This document shows, piece after piece, positions 1 to 6,163 of a DNA stretch of 9,907 bases. The position numbers were made by a program, and so were the translations under genes. Within the stretch, counting starts at the first letter, position 1. Every line of letters begins with the position of its first letter. Under the pieces are notes generated by a model. That model was not told the DNA's origin, did no database searches, and saw only the letters and a list, made by a program, of their open reading frames with translations. The DNA lies in assembly GCA_035293045.1 (NCBI GenBank), contig DATDOY010000231.1, positions 1 to 9,907 of the forward strand, read 5' to 3'. This DNA comes from DATDOY01 sp035293045. GTDB lineage: Bacteria > Actinomycetota > Acidimicrobiia > IMCC26256 > JACPCJ01.

Positions 1-435
1 TATCTGCCGCTCAACCCGCCCGCCACGACCGGCGGCGGCCGGCGGTCGTCAAAGACGGAGCGCGCGACCCAGCAGGACGCCCAGGACTTCGCGCGTGCCA
101 TCGCCGAGGTGTTGGCCCGCCGTCATCCCGATGAGGTGGTCACCACCCAGAAAAAGGAGCTCCGGGTCGGGAAGGTCCTCGTCGACTGGAGCCAGAACAC
201 CCGCCACAAGACGACGGTCGCTCCGTATTCGCTGCGCGCCGGCGACGCCCCCTCCGTTTCGGCCCCGGTCACATGGGAAGAGGTGGAGGCGGTCGCGGAG
301 GGTGCGGACCCGGACACCCTGCGCTTCGATCCGTCCGTGGTGACCGGCCGCGTGGAGACCCACGGCGACCTCTTCCGCCAGGTTCTGGAGATGGTGCAGG
401 ACCTCCCGGCCCGGGGTACGCGCGCACCGACGTAA
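1..435 (+). CDS. LigD-type NHEJ polymerase/primase domain protein, C-terminal part (5' end outside window)
   Basis: This is the end of a gene that begins upstream; reading frame 1 is open from the first base to the TAA at 433-435 and gives 144 visible residues. The segment VDWSQNTRHKTTVAPYSLRA (about residues 61-80), followed by PSVSAPVTWEEVE, is the signature C-terminal part of the archaeo-eukaryotic primase-like polymerase domain of LigD. The Asp of VDWSQN is, in that family, thought to be one of the metal-binding catalytic acidic residues. Such enzymes fill gaps and add nucleotides at DNA ends during Ku-dependent non-homologous end joining. The protein stops about 40 residues after the last conserved motif. 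It is therefore either a stand-alone polymerase or a LigD whose polymerase domain is C-terminal, not the mycobacterial Pol-nuclease-ligase order. The missing N-terminus prevents deciding. Family assignment is confident; participation in NHEJ here is inferred, as no ku gene is visible. Confidence 0.9.
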   Translation, partial: YLPLNPPATTGGGRRSSKTERATQQDAQDFARAIAEVLARRHPDEVVTTQKKELRVGKVLVDWSQNTRHKTTVAPYSLRAGDAPSVSAPVTWEEVEAVAEGADPDTLRFDPSVVTGRVETHGDLFRQVLEMVQDLPARGTRAPT

Positions 436-465
436 CCATCCGCTGGTCCGGGAGTCGAAGCGCAC

Positions 466-2133
466 ATGACCCTTCCATCAAGTCTTCTGCCGCGCATCGA
501 ACACGCCGCCCGCGAGGGCGGCGTCATCACGTTCGTGGACGGCGACGGCGCGGACCGAGTCGAGTGGAGCCGGCTTCACGAGCAGGCCCGGGGGATCGCC
601 GCCGCCCTCCAGGCCCGGGGCATCGGCCCCGGCAACCACGTGGCGCTGCTGGGATCGACCTCGAGAGAACTCGTCGCCACCATCGAGGCGGTATGGCTGT
701 GCGGCGCGACCGTGGTGGTGCTTCCCCTGCCGATGCGCTTGGCGTCGATCGAGGAGTTCGTCGCCCACACCCGTCTGCGGATCCGGCGGGCCGACACGGC
801 GCTGCTCGTCGCCGACCCGATGCTCCTCGACTTCATGGCGCCCGAAGCGGGCGACCCGCCGCTCGTCCTCTTCGGAGAACTCGTGGGCCGGGCCGAGGCC
901 TGGGAGCGCCCGGCCGAGGATCCCGAAACCCTCGCCATCCTGCAGTTCACGAGCGGGTCGACGGCCGACCCGAAAGGCGTGATGCTTCCGCACCGGTGCG
1001 TGACGGCCAACCTCGACGCCATCGCCACAGCGGCCGGTCTCGACCCGTCCGAGGACGTGCTCGTCTCGTGGCTCCCGCTCTACCACGACATGGGTCTCAT
1101 CGGGACGCTGACGCTCCCGATGACCACCGGCACCGACCTCGTGCTCGCCGCGCCTCAGGACTTTCTCGCCTCACCGCGCCGCTGGATGGAGTGGATGTCG
1201 GAGTTCGGCGGCACCGCCACGGCGGGGCCCAACTTCTCGTACGCCCTCGCCGCTCGGGCGCTGCGTCGCCTCGACAACCTCGACCTGTCGAGGTGGCGCC
1301 TCGCCCTCAACGGCGCCGAGCCCGTCGACGTCGCCGCCGTCGAGGCGTTCTGCGAGGCCGGCGCCCGCCATGGCTTGCGCGCCAGCGCGGCCTACCCCGC
1401 CTTCGGCATGGCCGAAGCGACGCTGGCGGTGACCTTCCCCGAACCCGGTTCGGGACTCGTCGCCGATCGCGTCGAGCGGCGGTCCCTCGAACACGATCGT
1501 TTCGCCGCGCCGACCGGAAGCGACGATCCGACCAAGTTCCGCGACATCGTGCTGCTCGGCGCACCCGTTCCCGGCCTCGAGGTGCGCGTTACCGACCCTG
1601 GCACCGGCGGGGTGCTCACCGATCGCGAGGTTGGCGAGATCGAGATCCGCGGCACGTCGGTGACGCCCGGGTATTACCGCGACGCGGAGGCGACCGTCGC
1701 GGCGTTCCACGACGGATGGCTGCGGACGGGCGATCTCGGCTATCTCACCGAGGGACAGCTCGCGGTGTGCGGGCGGATCAAGGACATGATCATCGTGGGC
1801 GGCCGCAACGTCTTCCCCGAGGACGCCGAGAAGGCCGCCGCCGACGTCGTCGGGGTGCGCGCCGGCAACGTGATCGCGTTCGGCACGTCGGGCCGGCGGG
1901 GCGAAGAACTCGTGGTGGTGGCCGAGACAAAGCTCGAGGCGGGGGAGGCGGACGCCGTCATCGACCTGCGCGACGCGGTCGCACGGCGGGTGCGAGACGC
2001 GGTCGGCCTGCCCGCCCGGGACGTGGTGCTGGTCCGAGCCGGAACGCTCCCCAAGACGTCGTCCGGCAAGCTCCAGCGATCACTGTGTCGAGAGCGCTAC
2101 ACGACCGCGAAGCTCGAGCCCGTCCTCAACTAA
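466..2133 (+). CDS. Fatty-acyl-AMP ligase (FAAL-like AMP-dependent synthetase)
   Basis: A 555-residue ANL-superfamily adenylating enzyme. Motifs in order: the P-loop-like A3 motif FTSGSTADPKG (161-171); SWLPLYHDMGLIG (201-213), typical of FAAL/FadD32-type enzymes; NGAEPV (282-287); YPAFGMAEAT (310-319); TGDLG (421-425); the hinge GRIKDMIIVGGRNVFPEDAE (436-455); and the A10 motif LPKTSSGKLQR with the expected catalytic Lys535. FAALs activate a fatty acid as acyl-adenylate and usually hand it to an acyl carrier protein or polyketide synthase rather than to CoA. No carrier protein, PKS or NRPS is visible here, so the substrate and acceptor are unknown. The ATG at 466 is preceded by GGAG (451-454) at a loose 11-nt spacing. 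The gene follows the LigD-type gene by 30 bp and may share its transcript. An acyl-CoA synthetase is the main alternative; the YHDMGLIG and NGAEPV motifs favour FAAL. Confidence 0.88.
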   Translation: MTLPSSLLPRIEHAAREGGVITFVDGDGADRVEWSRLHEQARGIAAALQARGIGPGNHVALLGSTSRELVATIEAVWLCGATVVVLPLPMRLASIEEFVAHTRLRIRRADTALLVADPMLLDFMAPEAGDPPLVLFGELVGRAEAWERPAEDPETLAILQFTSGSTADPKGVMLPHRCVTANLDAIATAAGLDPSEDVLVSWLPLYHDMGLIGTLTLPMTTGTDLVLAAPQDFLASPRRWMEWMSEFGGTATAGPNFSYALAARALRRLDNLDLSRWRLALNGAEPVDVAAVEAFCEAGARHGLRASAAYPAFGMAEATLAVTFPEPGSGLVADRVERRSLEHDRFAAPTGSDDPTKFRDIVLLGAPVPGLEVRVTDPGTGGVLTDREVGEIEIRGTSVTPGYYRDAEATVAAFHDGWLRTGDLGYLTEGQLAVCGRIKDMIIVGGRNVFPEDAEKAAADVVGVRAGNVIAFGTSGRRGEELVVVAETKLEAGEADAVIDLRDAVARRVRDAVGLPARDVVLVRAGTLPKTSSGKLQRSLCRERYTTAKLEPVLN

Positions 2134-2142
2134 CGACGGCAG

Positions 2143-2778
2143 CTACAGGCCGGGCACCGTCACCGGCGGCAACGTCGGAACGGTGACCGGCACGGTGGTC
2201 GTCGTTGGGGTCGTCGTCGTGGTCGTCGTCGGCGCGACGGGGATGGTGGTCGTTGTCCCGGGGAGCAGTCCACCGAGCAGGTCCTCGGCGGCGTCGAGGG
2301 CGGCCTCGATGTCGTCGCACGCCTCGTCGGTCACCTTGTCGTCGGCGAGTGCGTCGCAACCACCGGTGGTCGGTCCGGGCTTCTTCGGCGTAGTCGTCGT
2401 GGTCGTGCCGCCGCCGCTGTCGCCGCCACCTGAACCGCTACCACCCGATCCCGTGCCGGAAGCGTCGTCGCTCTCCCCGGGTGCGGCGGCATCGGAACCA
2501 CTCGCGCTGCCTGTGCCGCCCGAGGCGTCGGCCGCCCCGCCTTGTTCGACGACCGCGTCGCCGGATGAGCCCGAGGAGCGGGCGCCGTCATCAACGGTGG
2601 TCGACGAGTTGGCGAGTTGGGCGGTGGTCTCGTCGACACGCTCGCCCCGTGCCCCCTCACCGATGGCGACGGCGGGGCCGAGCAGGCCGACCACCGCTGC
2701 GACGCCGACCGCCAAGAGGGCGGCGATCGACCACCCCAGAACACCGAGCCATTGGTTCGCTACCGAGACCCTCGGCAT
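2143..2778 (-). CDS. Membrane-anchored Ser/Gly- and Thr/Pro-rich extracytoplasmic protein, unknown function
   Basis: A 211-residue protein that I do not recognise as a named family. Residues 12-38 form one hydrophobic segment (signal anchor or uncleaved signal peptide), with a short N-terminus. Residues about 60-125 are a low-complexity Ser/Gly/Ala/Asp linker, then come TTTTTTPKKPGPTTGG and a small acidic helical module (141-172) with Cys141 and Cys154. A Thr/Pro/Val-rich tail (174-211) reaches the C-terminus. The layout suggests a protein spanning the cell envelope with a tiny cysteine-bearing module, possibly a disulfide. The start is the ATG at 2778, because GGGGAG lies 5 nt before it; an in-frame ATG at 2793 would place that ribosome-binding site inside the gene. 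The stop lies 9 bp from the convergent FAAL stop. The open frame is supported by a coherent TM segment and by the Thr-tail style common in high-GC actinobacteria. Confidence 0.75.
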   Translation of the reverse strand: MPRVSVANQWLGVLGWSIAALLAVGVAAVVGLLGPAVAIGEGARGERVDETTAQLANSSTTVDDGARSSGSSGDAVVEQGGAADASGGTGSASGSDAAAPGESDDASGTGSGGSGSGGGDSGGGTTTTTTPKKPGPTTGGCDALADDKVTDEACDDIEAALDAAEDLLGGLLPGTTTTIPVAPTTTTTTTPTTTTVPVTVPTLPPVTVPGL

Positions 2779-2783
2779 GCGAG

Positions 2784-2789
2784 CTCCCC
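2784..2789 (-). promoter_or_regulatory. Ribosome-binding site GGGGAG setting the start at 2778
   Basis: On the minus strand GGGGAG is followed by CTCGC and then ATG at 2778. This strong Shine-Dalgarno match decides for the downstream of two in-frame ATG codons (2778 rather than 2793). Confidence 0.7.
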
Positions 2790-2797
2790 ACATCGTG

Positions 2798-2818
2798 CAT
2801 CTGCACTCAGCGCAGATG
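2798..2818. repeat. Perfect 7-bp inverted repeat CATCTGC-N7-GCAGATG
   Basis: Arms at 2798-2804 and 2812-2818 are separated by 7 nt. The repeat lies about 20 bp upstream of the start codon of the Thr/Pro-rich membrane protein. It could be an operator for a dimeric regulator or a 5'-UTR hairpin next to the ribosome-binding site. No regulator is identified. The rest of the 2779-2934 gap holds an 8-bp palindrome (ATGATCAT, 2857-2864) and GGCCGCGGCC (2925-2934), with no clear terminator. Confidence 0.4.
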
Positions 2819-2934
2819 AATCAGGGGAGTTCTCGGCACAACCACGCTCCGTCGTGATGATCATTCGCGGAATGACGCGAGGAGACCACAGAGCCCATGA
2901 TCCCGGCGGATCGGGCACGATTGGGGCCGCGGCC

Positions 2935-3918
2935 TCAAATCCCCGCGAATCGCGCGGCGCGTACGCCGCGTCGGCGGAGGTCAGCAAGCAATGCGGAGGG
3001 CGGGCCCATCTCCGCGAATCCAGCGGCGCCAGCCGACGGAGGATCGATGCCGCGGACGAGTCCGCTCACAACGGCGACCCCGCACGCGAGCACGGCGCCG
3101 GTGATCGCCGCGTGGTGGTCAACCGCCCCGATGGTGAGGATTTCGGTCCCGGCGCCGCGGGTGCCGCGGACCTCGACGTGGACCGCTCCGAACGAGGCCC
3201 GCCGAGAGCCGCCGACGAGAGGAGGGCGACCGGTGAGTCGACCGGGGCGGGTCATGGCCTGCCGGACGGTGACGCGTTCGATCTGGGGAAGCACGCGCGC
3301 CACGAGCGTCGGGATGGCCGAGACCACCCGGCGGCAGTCGTGCGTCCCGACGGGCGGGGGGAATGCAACAAGGCGGCGCCCCGTTCCGGCCCGGGCGACG
3401 TTGTCTGACCCGGCGTCGACCTCCGACACCCTCCCCCACGCGGCCCGACGCAACGCTCGACGACACGGCGCCGACGCGGCGCCGAAACGAGCCACGTGCA
3501 CTTCAGCGGCATTGTCGAGCGCGCTGGCCGCGTAGGAGGCGAGCACTTCCGAGAGACCGGGCGCGAGGCCGGCCCCGACCACGACCCTCGAGCCCGCGGT
3601 CGCCGCATCGACGTCGAGGTCGAACAATCTCTCCACCGTGGCGTGGTCGTCGGACGCCGACACCACCGACAACCCCGCGTCGAGGGCGGCGGCCACGGCG
3701 GCGCGCTCGTCACGGCCCGGCCGGCCGGGCGACGTGGAAACCACGACCGTGGCGTCGTCGGGGAGACCGGAGTCCACCCGCCAATCGACGCGCACAATGC
3801 GATCGTCGGTCTCGCCGCTCTGAGCGAGCACCACTCGATCGATCCCGCCCGTGGCGGCGAGTTGCCGGGCGACATGGTCGGCGACTGGACCGGGCCCCAG
3901 CACAAAGGGGACGGTCAC
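2935..3918 (-). CDS. Saccharopine-dehydrogenase-like NAD(P)-binding Rossmann protein
   Basis: A 327-residue protein starting at a GTG (3918). The N-terminus VTVPFVLGPGPVADHVARQL is a beta strand plus glycine-rich turn plus helix, a Rossmann nucleotide-binding opening with GPGPVA in place of the usual GxGxxG/A. Residues 68-100 (AAVAAALDAGLSVVSASDD) match the stretch where saccharopine-dehydrogenase-like proteins pass the second half of the nucleotide domain. VVVGAGLAPGLSEVLA (112-127) is the characteristic 'G-x-APGLS' segment of that family. The C-terminal half (about 140-327) is a substrate domain in which I see no diagnostic catalytic motif. The start is chosen because GTG overlaps the stop of the upstream microprotein (GTGA), implying translational coupling; the open frame extends to 4110 but without a convincing start. 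The true reaction and substrate are unknown; saccharopine itself is unlikely. Confidence 0.72.
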   Translation of the reverse strand: MTVPFVLGPGPVADHVARQLAATGGIDRVVLAQSGETDDRIVRVDWRVDSGLPDDATVVVSTSPGRPGRDERAAVAAALDAGLSVVSASDDHATVERLFDLDVDAATAGSRVVVGAGLAPGLSEVLASYAASALDNAAEVHVARFGAASAPCRRALRRAAWGRVSEVDAGSDNVARAGTGRRLVAFPPPVGTHDCRRVVSAIPTLVARVLPQIERVTVRQAMTRPGRLTGRPPLVGGSRRASFGAVHVEVRGTRGAGTEILTIGAVDHHAAITGAVLACGVAVVSGLVRGIDPPSAGAAGFAEMGPPSALLADLRRRGVRAARFAGI

Positions 3919-4055
3919 TGAGGGTCGGTGAGGTCGAGCTCGCGCCAGCCGTTCCCCGTCGGGGGCTTGCCTCCGCGCCCGCGCAGTCGAAACACGGCCG
4001 CCACGAACGACACCACCCCCAAGACGGCGGCCGCCCGCTTGACGATGCGCTTCAT
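3915..4055 (-). CDS. 46-residue membrane microprotein, unknown function
   Basis: This short frame runs from ATG at 4055 to a TGA at 3917-3915. The protein begins MKRIVKRAAAVLGVVSFVAA, a basic N-terminus followed by one hydrophobic helix (about residues 8-22). A basic Gly/Arg stretch (RLRGRGGK) and a polar tail ending WRELDLTDPQ follow. The charge pattern suggests a single-pass membrane peptide with the basic stretch on the cytoplasmic side. Its TGA overlaps the GTG start of the saccharopine-dehydrogenase-like gene, so the two are probably co-transcribed and translationally coupled. There is no strong Shine-Dalgarno sequence before the ATG; a leaderless or weakly initiated mRNA is possible. 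Coding status is inferred from the sensible topology, the exact GTGA overlap and its position at the head of a minus-strand unit; I do not recognise a named family. Confidence 0.6.
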   Translation of the reverse strand: MKRIVKRAAAVLGVVSFVAAVFRLRGRGGKPPTGNGWRELDLTDPQ

Positions 4056-4182
4056 CGCGCGAGACTACCGACGAAGAGCGGAGCCCTCGGTCAGAAGGAG
4101 TCGGGAACACACGAAGGCCGCCACCGGTTTCGCCCGCGTACGAGATGTGTCATGGGGATTTCACCCGGCGAGGGAGAATGCG
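4056..4182. promoter_or_regulatory. Divergent intergenic region between the microprotein/Rossmann unit and the peroxiredoxin gene
   Basis: These 127 bp separate two divergent start codons and so must hold promoters in both directions or a promoter plus leader. I could not pick out a convincing -35/-10 pair on either strand. The only clear signal is the ribosome-binding site AGGGAG at 4171-4176 serving the peroxiredoxin gene, 6 nt before its ATG. Confidence 0.5.
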
Positions 4183-4839
4183 ATGAGCCTGCGAATCGGC
4201 GACACGGCACCAGACTTCGAGGCGGACACGACCGAGGGGAAGGTCAAGTTCCACGAGTGGATCGGCGACTCGTGGGCGGTGATGTTCTCGCATCCCAAGG
4301 ACTTCACGCCGGTCTGCACCACCGAGCTCGGTTACATGGCCAAGCTCAAGCCCGAGTTCGACCGCCGCAACGTGAAGGTGATCGGCCTGTCGGTCGACGC
4401 CACCGGCGATCACGAGGCGTGGGCGCAGGACATCGAGGAAACCCAGGGCGCGGCGCCCAACTACCCGATCATCGGCGACGCCGACTTCACCGTCTCCAAG
4501 CTGTACGGGATGCTGCCTGCCGAAACGTCGGGTGACGCCAAGACGCGCACCCCCGCCGACAATCAGACCGTTCGCAATGTCTTCGTGGTCGGTCCCGACA
4601 AGAAGATCAAGCTGGTGCTCGTGTACCCGATGACGACGGGCCGCAACTTCGACGAGGTGTTGCGCGTCATCGACTCCCTGCAGCTGACCGCCAAGCACCG
4701 CGTGGCGACCCCGGTCAACTGGAAGCAAGGCGAGGACGTCATCATCGCCGGATCGGTGTCGAACGACGAGGCAAAGGAGATCTTCGGGGACTGGAAGGAG
4801 CCCAAGCCCTACATCCGCATCGTGCCGCAACCGGAGTAG
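4183..4839 (+). CDS. 1-Cys peroxiredoxin (AhpC/TSA superfamily, Prx6 type)
   Basis: A 218-residue cytoplasmic peroxidase that reduces hydrogen peroxide and organic hydroperoxides through a single cysteine. The active-site motif HPKDFTPVCTTE holds Thr42 and the peroxidatic Cys45. The third catalytic residue is Arg131 in the segment QTVRNVFVVGPDKK. Residues 5-165 are the thioredoxin-like AhpC/TSA fold (GDTAPDFEADTTEGK onward). Residues 170-218 form the C-terminal extension of the Prx6 subgroup (TPVNWKQGEDVII, then the end KPYIRIVPQPE). Cys45 is the only cysteine in the protein, so there is no internal resolving cysteine and an external thiol must complete the cycle. The start is fixed by AGGGAG 6 nt before the ATG at 4183. 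An open frame continues upstream to 3928 but lacks an initiation signal and overlaps minus-strand genes. No dedicated reductase gene is adjacent. Confidence 0.95.
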   Translation: MSLRIGDTAPDFEADTTEGKVKFHEWIGDSWAVMFSHPKDFTPVCTTELGYMAKLKPEFDRRNVKVIGLSVDATGDHEAWAQDIEETQGAAPNYPIIGDADFTVSKLYGMLPAETSGDAKTRTPADNQTVRNVFVVGPDKKIKLVLVYPMTTGRNFDEVLRVIDSLQLTAKHRVATPVNWKQGEDVIIAGSVSNDEAKEIFGDWKEPKPYIRIVPQPE

Positions 4840-4866
4840 GGGCTCCCACCTCCCTCACCGCGTGAC

Positions 4867-5211
4867 TCAGTCGTCGCTCGGGCCTTCGTCCTCGCCGTCG
4901 TCGCCTTCGTTACTATCGGCCTCGCTTCCGACCACTCGGAAGCCCTCGTCGAGCTGCACGTCGACCCGGCTGCCGTCGTCGAGGGTCACCTCGACCTCGT
5001 AGTAGCTCTCCTCGTCGGCCACTTCGGTCTCGGTCACGCGACCGCCGCCGGTGTGCTCGAGCGCGGCCGCCGACGCCTTCTCGAGGTCGGCACCGGTGAT
5101 GGGCGCCTCGTGGTCGTCGCCCCCGCCGGCGGCGGCGATCCCGATGCCGAGGCCGGTCGCCGCCATCGCTGCGGCGGCGGCTCCGATCACGATCTTCGAA
5201 CGACGCTGCAT
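4867..5211 (-). CDS. Exported PepSY-domain protein
   Basis: A 114-residue protein. MQRRSK is followed by a hydrophobic stretch (7-28), a signal peptide or N-terminal anchor. Residues about 36-96 read as one PepSY repeat: ITGADLEKASAAALEHTGGG, then alternating beta strands TETEVADEESYYEVEVTLDDGSRVDVQLDE. The acidic tail (97-114) is Asp/Glu/Gly-rich. PepSY domains occur in secreted or membrane proteins and are thought to inhibit peptidases or act as small envelope sensory modules. They are often found next to two-component systems. The start at 5211 is chosen because AAGGAG lies 6 nt upstream; earlier in-frame ATGs (5247 and 5250) have no comparable site. It is the second gene after the lipoprotein (77-bp gap) but has its own 11-bp-period direct repeat upstream (5265-5282), so it may be transcribed independently. 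Confidence 0.85.
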   Translation of the reverse strand: MQRRSKIVIGAAAAAMAATGLGIGIAAAGGGDDHEAPITGADLEKASAAALEHTGGGRVTETEVADEESYYEVEVTLDDGSRVDVQLDEGFRVVGSEADSNEGDDGEDEGPSDD

Positions 5212-5217
5212 CTTCCG

Positions 5218-5223
5218 CTCCTT
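5218..5223 (-). promoter_or_regulatory. Ribosome-binding site AAGGAG setting the start at 5211
   Basis: On the minus strand AAGGAG is followed by CGGAAG and ATG (5211). This selects the start that places the hydrophobic export segment directly after a short basic N-terminus. Confidence 0.75.
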
Positions 5224-5264
5224 CGCTGATGCTTTCGCGGACGCCATCATGATGACGGTGACGC

Positions 5265-5282
5265 CCTGAACCCTTCCTGAAT
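5265..5282 (-). promoter_or_regulatory. Tandem direct repeat ATTCAGG-N4-GTTCAGG (candidate OmpR-type operator, PepSY gene)
   Basis: Read toward the PepSY gene (minus strand) the site is ATTCAGGAAGGGTTCAGG: two 7-bp half-sites 11 bp apart, one helical turn. The inner end lies 53 bp upstream of the ATG at 5211. The same arrangement occurs at 6164-6181 and 6206-6223 next to the lipoprotein and response regulator genes. OmpR/PhoP-family regulators characteristically bind such tandem half-sites. That the neighbouring regulator is the binder is inference. Confidence 0.6.
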
Positions 5283-5288
5283 TCCTCG

Positions 5289-6101
5289 CTACGAACCGGG
5301 CGTGAACTCGACCAGTTCGACGCGGCCCGTTCCTCCTCGCACCTTCTGTTCCAGGATGACCCCGACCCCGGGGGCGTACGACTTGTCCTCGACCACGTCG
5401 GGCTCGAGTGGAGTCCACTCCCGGATGGTGAGGACGTCCGCGTAGGTGCCGAGCGCGACGGCGAGCGACCTGCCGATTTTGACGACCTCGGCCATGTCCT
5501 CCGCCTCGCCCGCGTAGTACTCCTGGCGGTACGCGTCGCCGACCGCCGGCATCGCCGGCATGACGATCCCGGGGAGGGCGCCGTCGACGCCCGCCTCCCA
5601 GGCGCCTTCGGTGCTCACGGCCTGGCCGTCCTCGTATTCCGTGGTGTCCTCACCCAGATACCAGACGTTCCCCGCGCGGTCCTGCGCGTACCAGTCGAAG
5701 GTGTCCTCGATGACCTCGCCGTCGACCGAGACCGTGTCGCGCACCACGACCGCGGAGATTCCCATGACCTCGCGCCGCTCGGACGTGACCACGACCTCGA
5801 TGCGTTCCTTTTCGTCGCCTTCCACCGACTCGTACACCCACGAAGCGCCGGGCAGGAGCGGCAGGTACGGATTGTCGATCCGCTCCACGAATTGCGCGGG
5901 GTCGACCTCGGGTGCGTAGTTCCCCCCGTCGCCGGGGTCGATGACCGGCGCGCCCGTGGTGGTGGACCCCTTCGGCGAGGCGTCGCCGTTCGCCGATGTG
6001 GTGGACGTGTCCGACCCACAGGCCCCGGCGGTTGCGAGGAGTGCCGCCACACCACACCACGAGAGAACTCGCCTCGGAGCCGTCAACGTTGCTCGAAACA
6101 T
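5289..6101 (-). CDS. Predicted lipoprotein of a conserved-looking, unnamed family; partner of the two-component system
   Basis: A 270-residue exported protein. A basic N-terminus (MFRATLTAPRR) and hydrophobic core (residues 14-25) lead to ALLATAGAC|GSD, a lipobox-like site whose Cys28 would be lipidated. The -3 residue is Ala rather than the preferred Leu, so lipidation is likely but not certain. A Ser/Thr/Gly linker (30-60) precedes a folded domain (about 65-268) that begins FVERIDNPYLPLLPGASWVY. The domain is rich in beta strands and aromatic/acidic segments such as DTFDWYAQDRAGNVWYLGED (134-152), EGAWEAGVDGALPGIVMPA and YRQEYYAGEAED. It probably faces the outside of the cell and may bind a ligand or metal, but I assign no function. 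The start at 6101 has AAAGGA 6 nt upstream; the longer frame from a GTG at 6149 lacks such a site. It is divergent from the response regulator gene and carries a matching operator-like repeat 62 bp upstream. Confidence 0.85.
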   Translation of the reverse strand: MFRATLTAPRRVLSWCGVAALLATAGACGSDTSTTSANGDASPKGSTTTGAPVIDPGDGGNYAPEVDPAQFVERIDNPYLPLLPGASWVYESVEGDEKERIEVVVTSERREVMGISAVVVRDTVSVDGEVIEDTFDWYAQDRAGNVWYLGEDTTEYEDGQAVSTEGAWEAGVDGALPGIVMPAMPAVGDAYRQEYYAGEAEDMAEVVKIGRSLAVALGTYADVLTIREWTPLEPDVVEDKSYAPGVGVILEQKVRGGTGRVELVEFTPGS

Positions 6102-6107
6102 TCGGCG

Positions 6108-6113
6108 TCCTTT
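6108..6113 (-). promoter_or_regulatory. Ribosome-binding site AAAGGA setting the start at 6101
   Basis: On the minus strand AAAGGA is followed by CGCCGA and ATG at 6101. It excludes the 16-residue longer version starting at a GTG at 6149. Confidence 0.65.
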
Positions 6114-6163
6114 CGTCGTGGACTCGCCCGTGAGCCCGCCTGAGTTCACCCTCGTCTGGTGCG

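Noticed and set aside
273..2186. 637-codon plus-strand open frame overlapping the LigD and FAAL genes
   Set aside because: The translation is dominated by Arg, Gly, Pro and Ala with no domain; it is the out-of-frame shadow of the motif-rich FAAL gene in GC-rich DNA.
2190..2250. GTC/GTG-rich tract as a CRISPR or tandem-repeat array
   Set aside because: It is the codon repetition of Thr runs (ACG/ACC/ACA) in the minus-strand gene, without spacers or a constant repeat unit.
2183..2857. 224-codon plus-strand frame rich in Val, Ser and Pro
   Set aside because: It is the complement of the Thr/Pro-rich gene; the minus-strand reading has a membrane anchor and a strong ribosome-binding site, this one has neither.
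3919..4110. N-terminal extension of the Rossmann protein to 4110
   Set aside because: The extension is Arg-rich and lacks structure. The glycine-rich nucleotide loop would begin only after 70 residues, and the GTG at 3918 overlaps the upstream microprotein's stop.
3928..4182. N-terminal extension of the peroxiredoxin to a start at 3928
   Set aside because: It would add 85 basic residues unlike the family, and AGGGAG 6 nt before the ATG at 4183 gives the family's usual start.
3363..4535. 390-codon plus-strand frame across the Rossmann and peroxiredoxin genes
   Set aside because: Arg/Pro-rich low-information translation overlapping two supported genes; a GC-rich shadow.
4840..4866. Terminator between the convergent peroxiredoxin and PepSY genes
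   Set aside because: Only a 4-bp GGAG/CTCC pairing with no T-run is visible; too weak to call.
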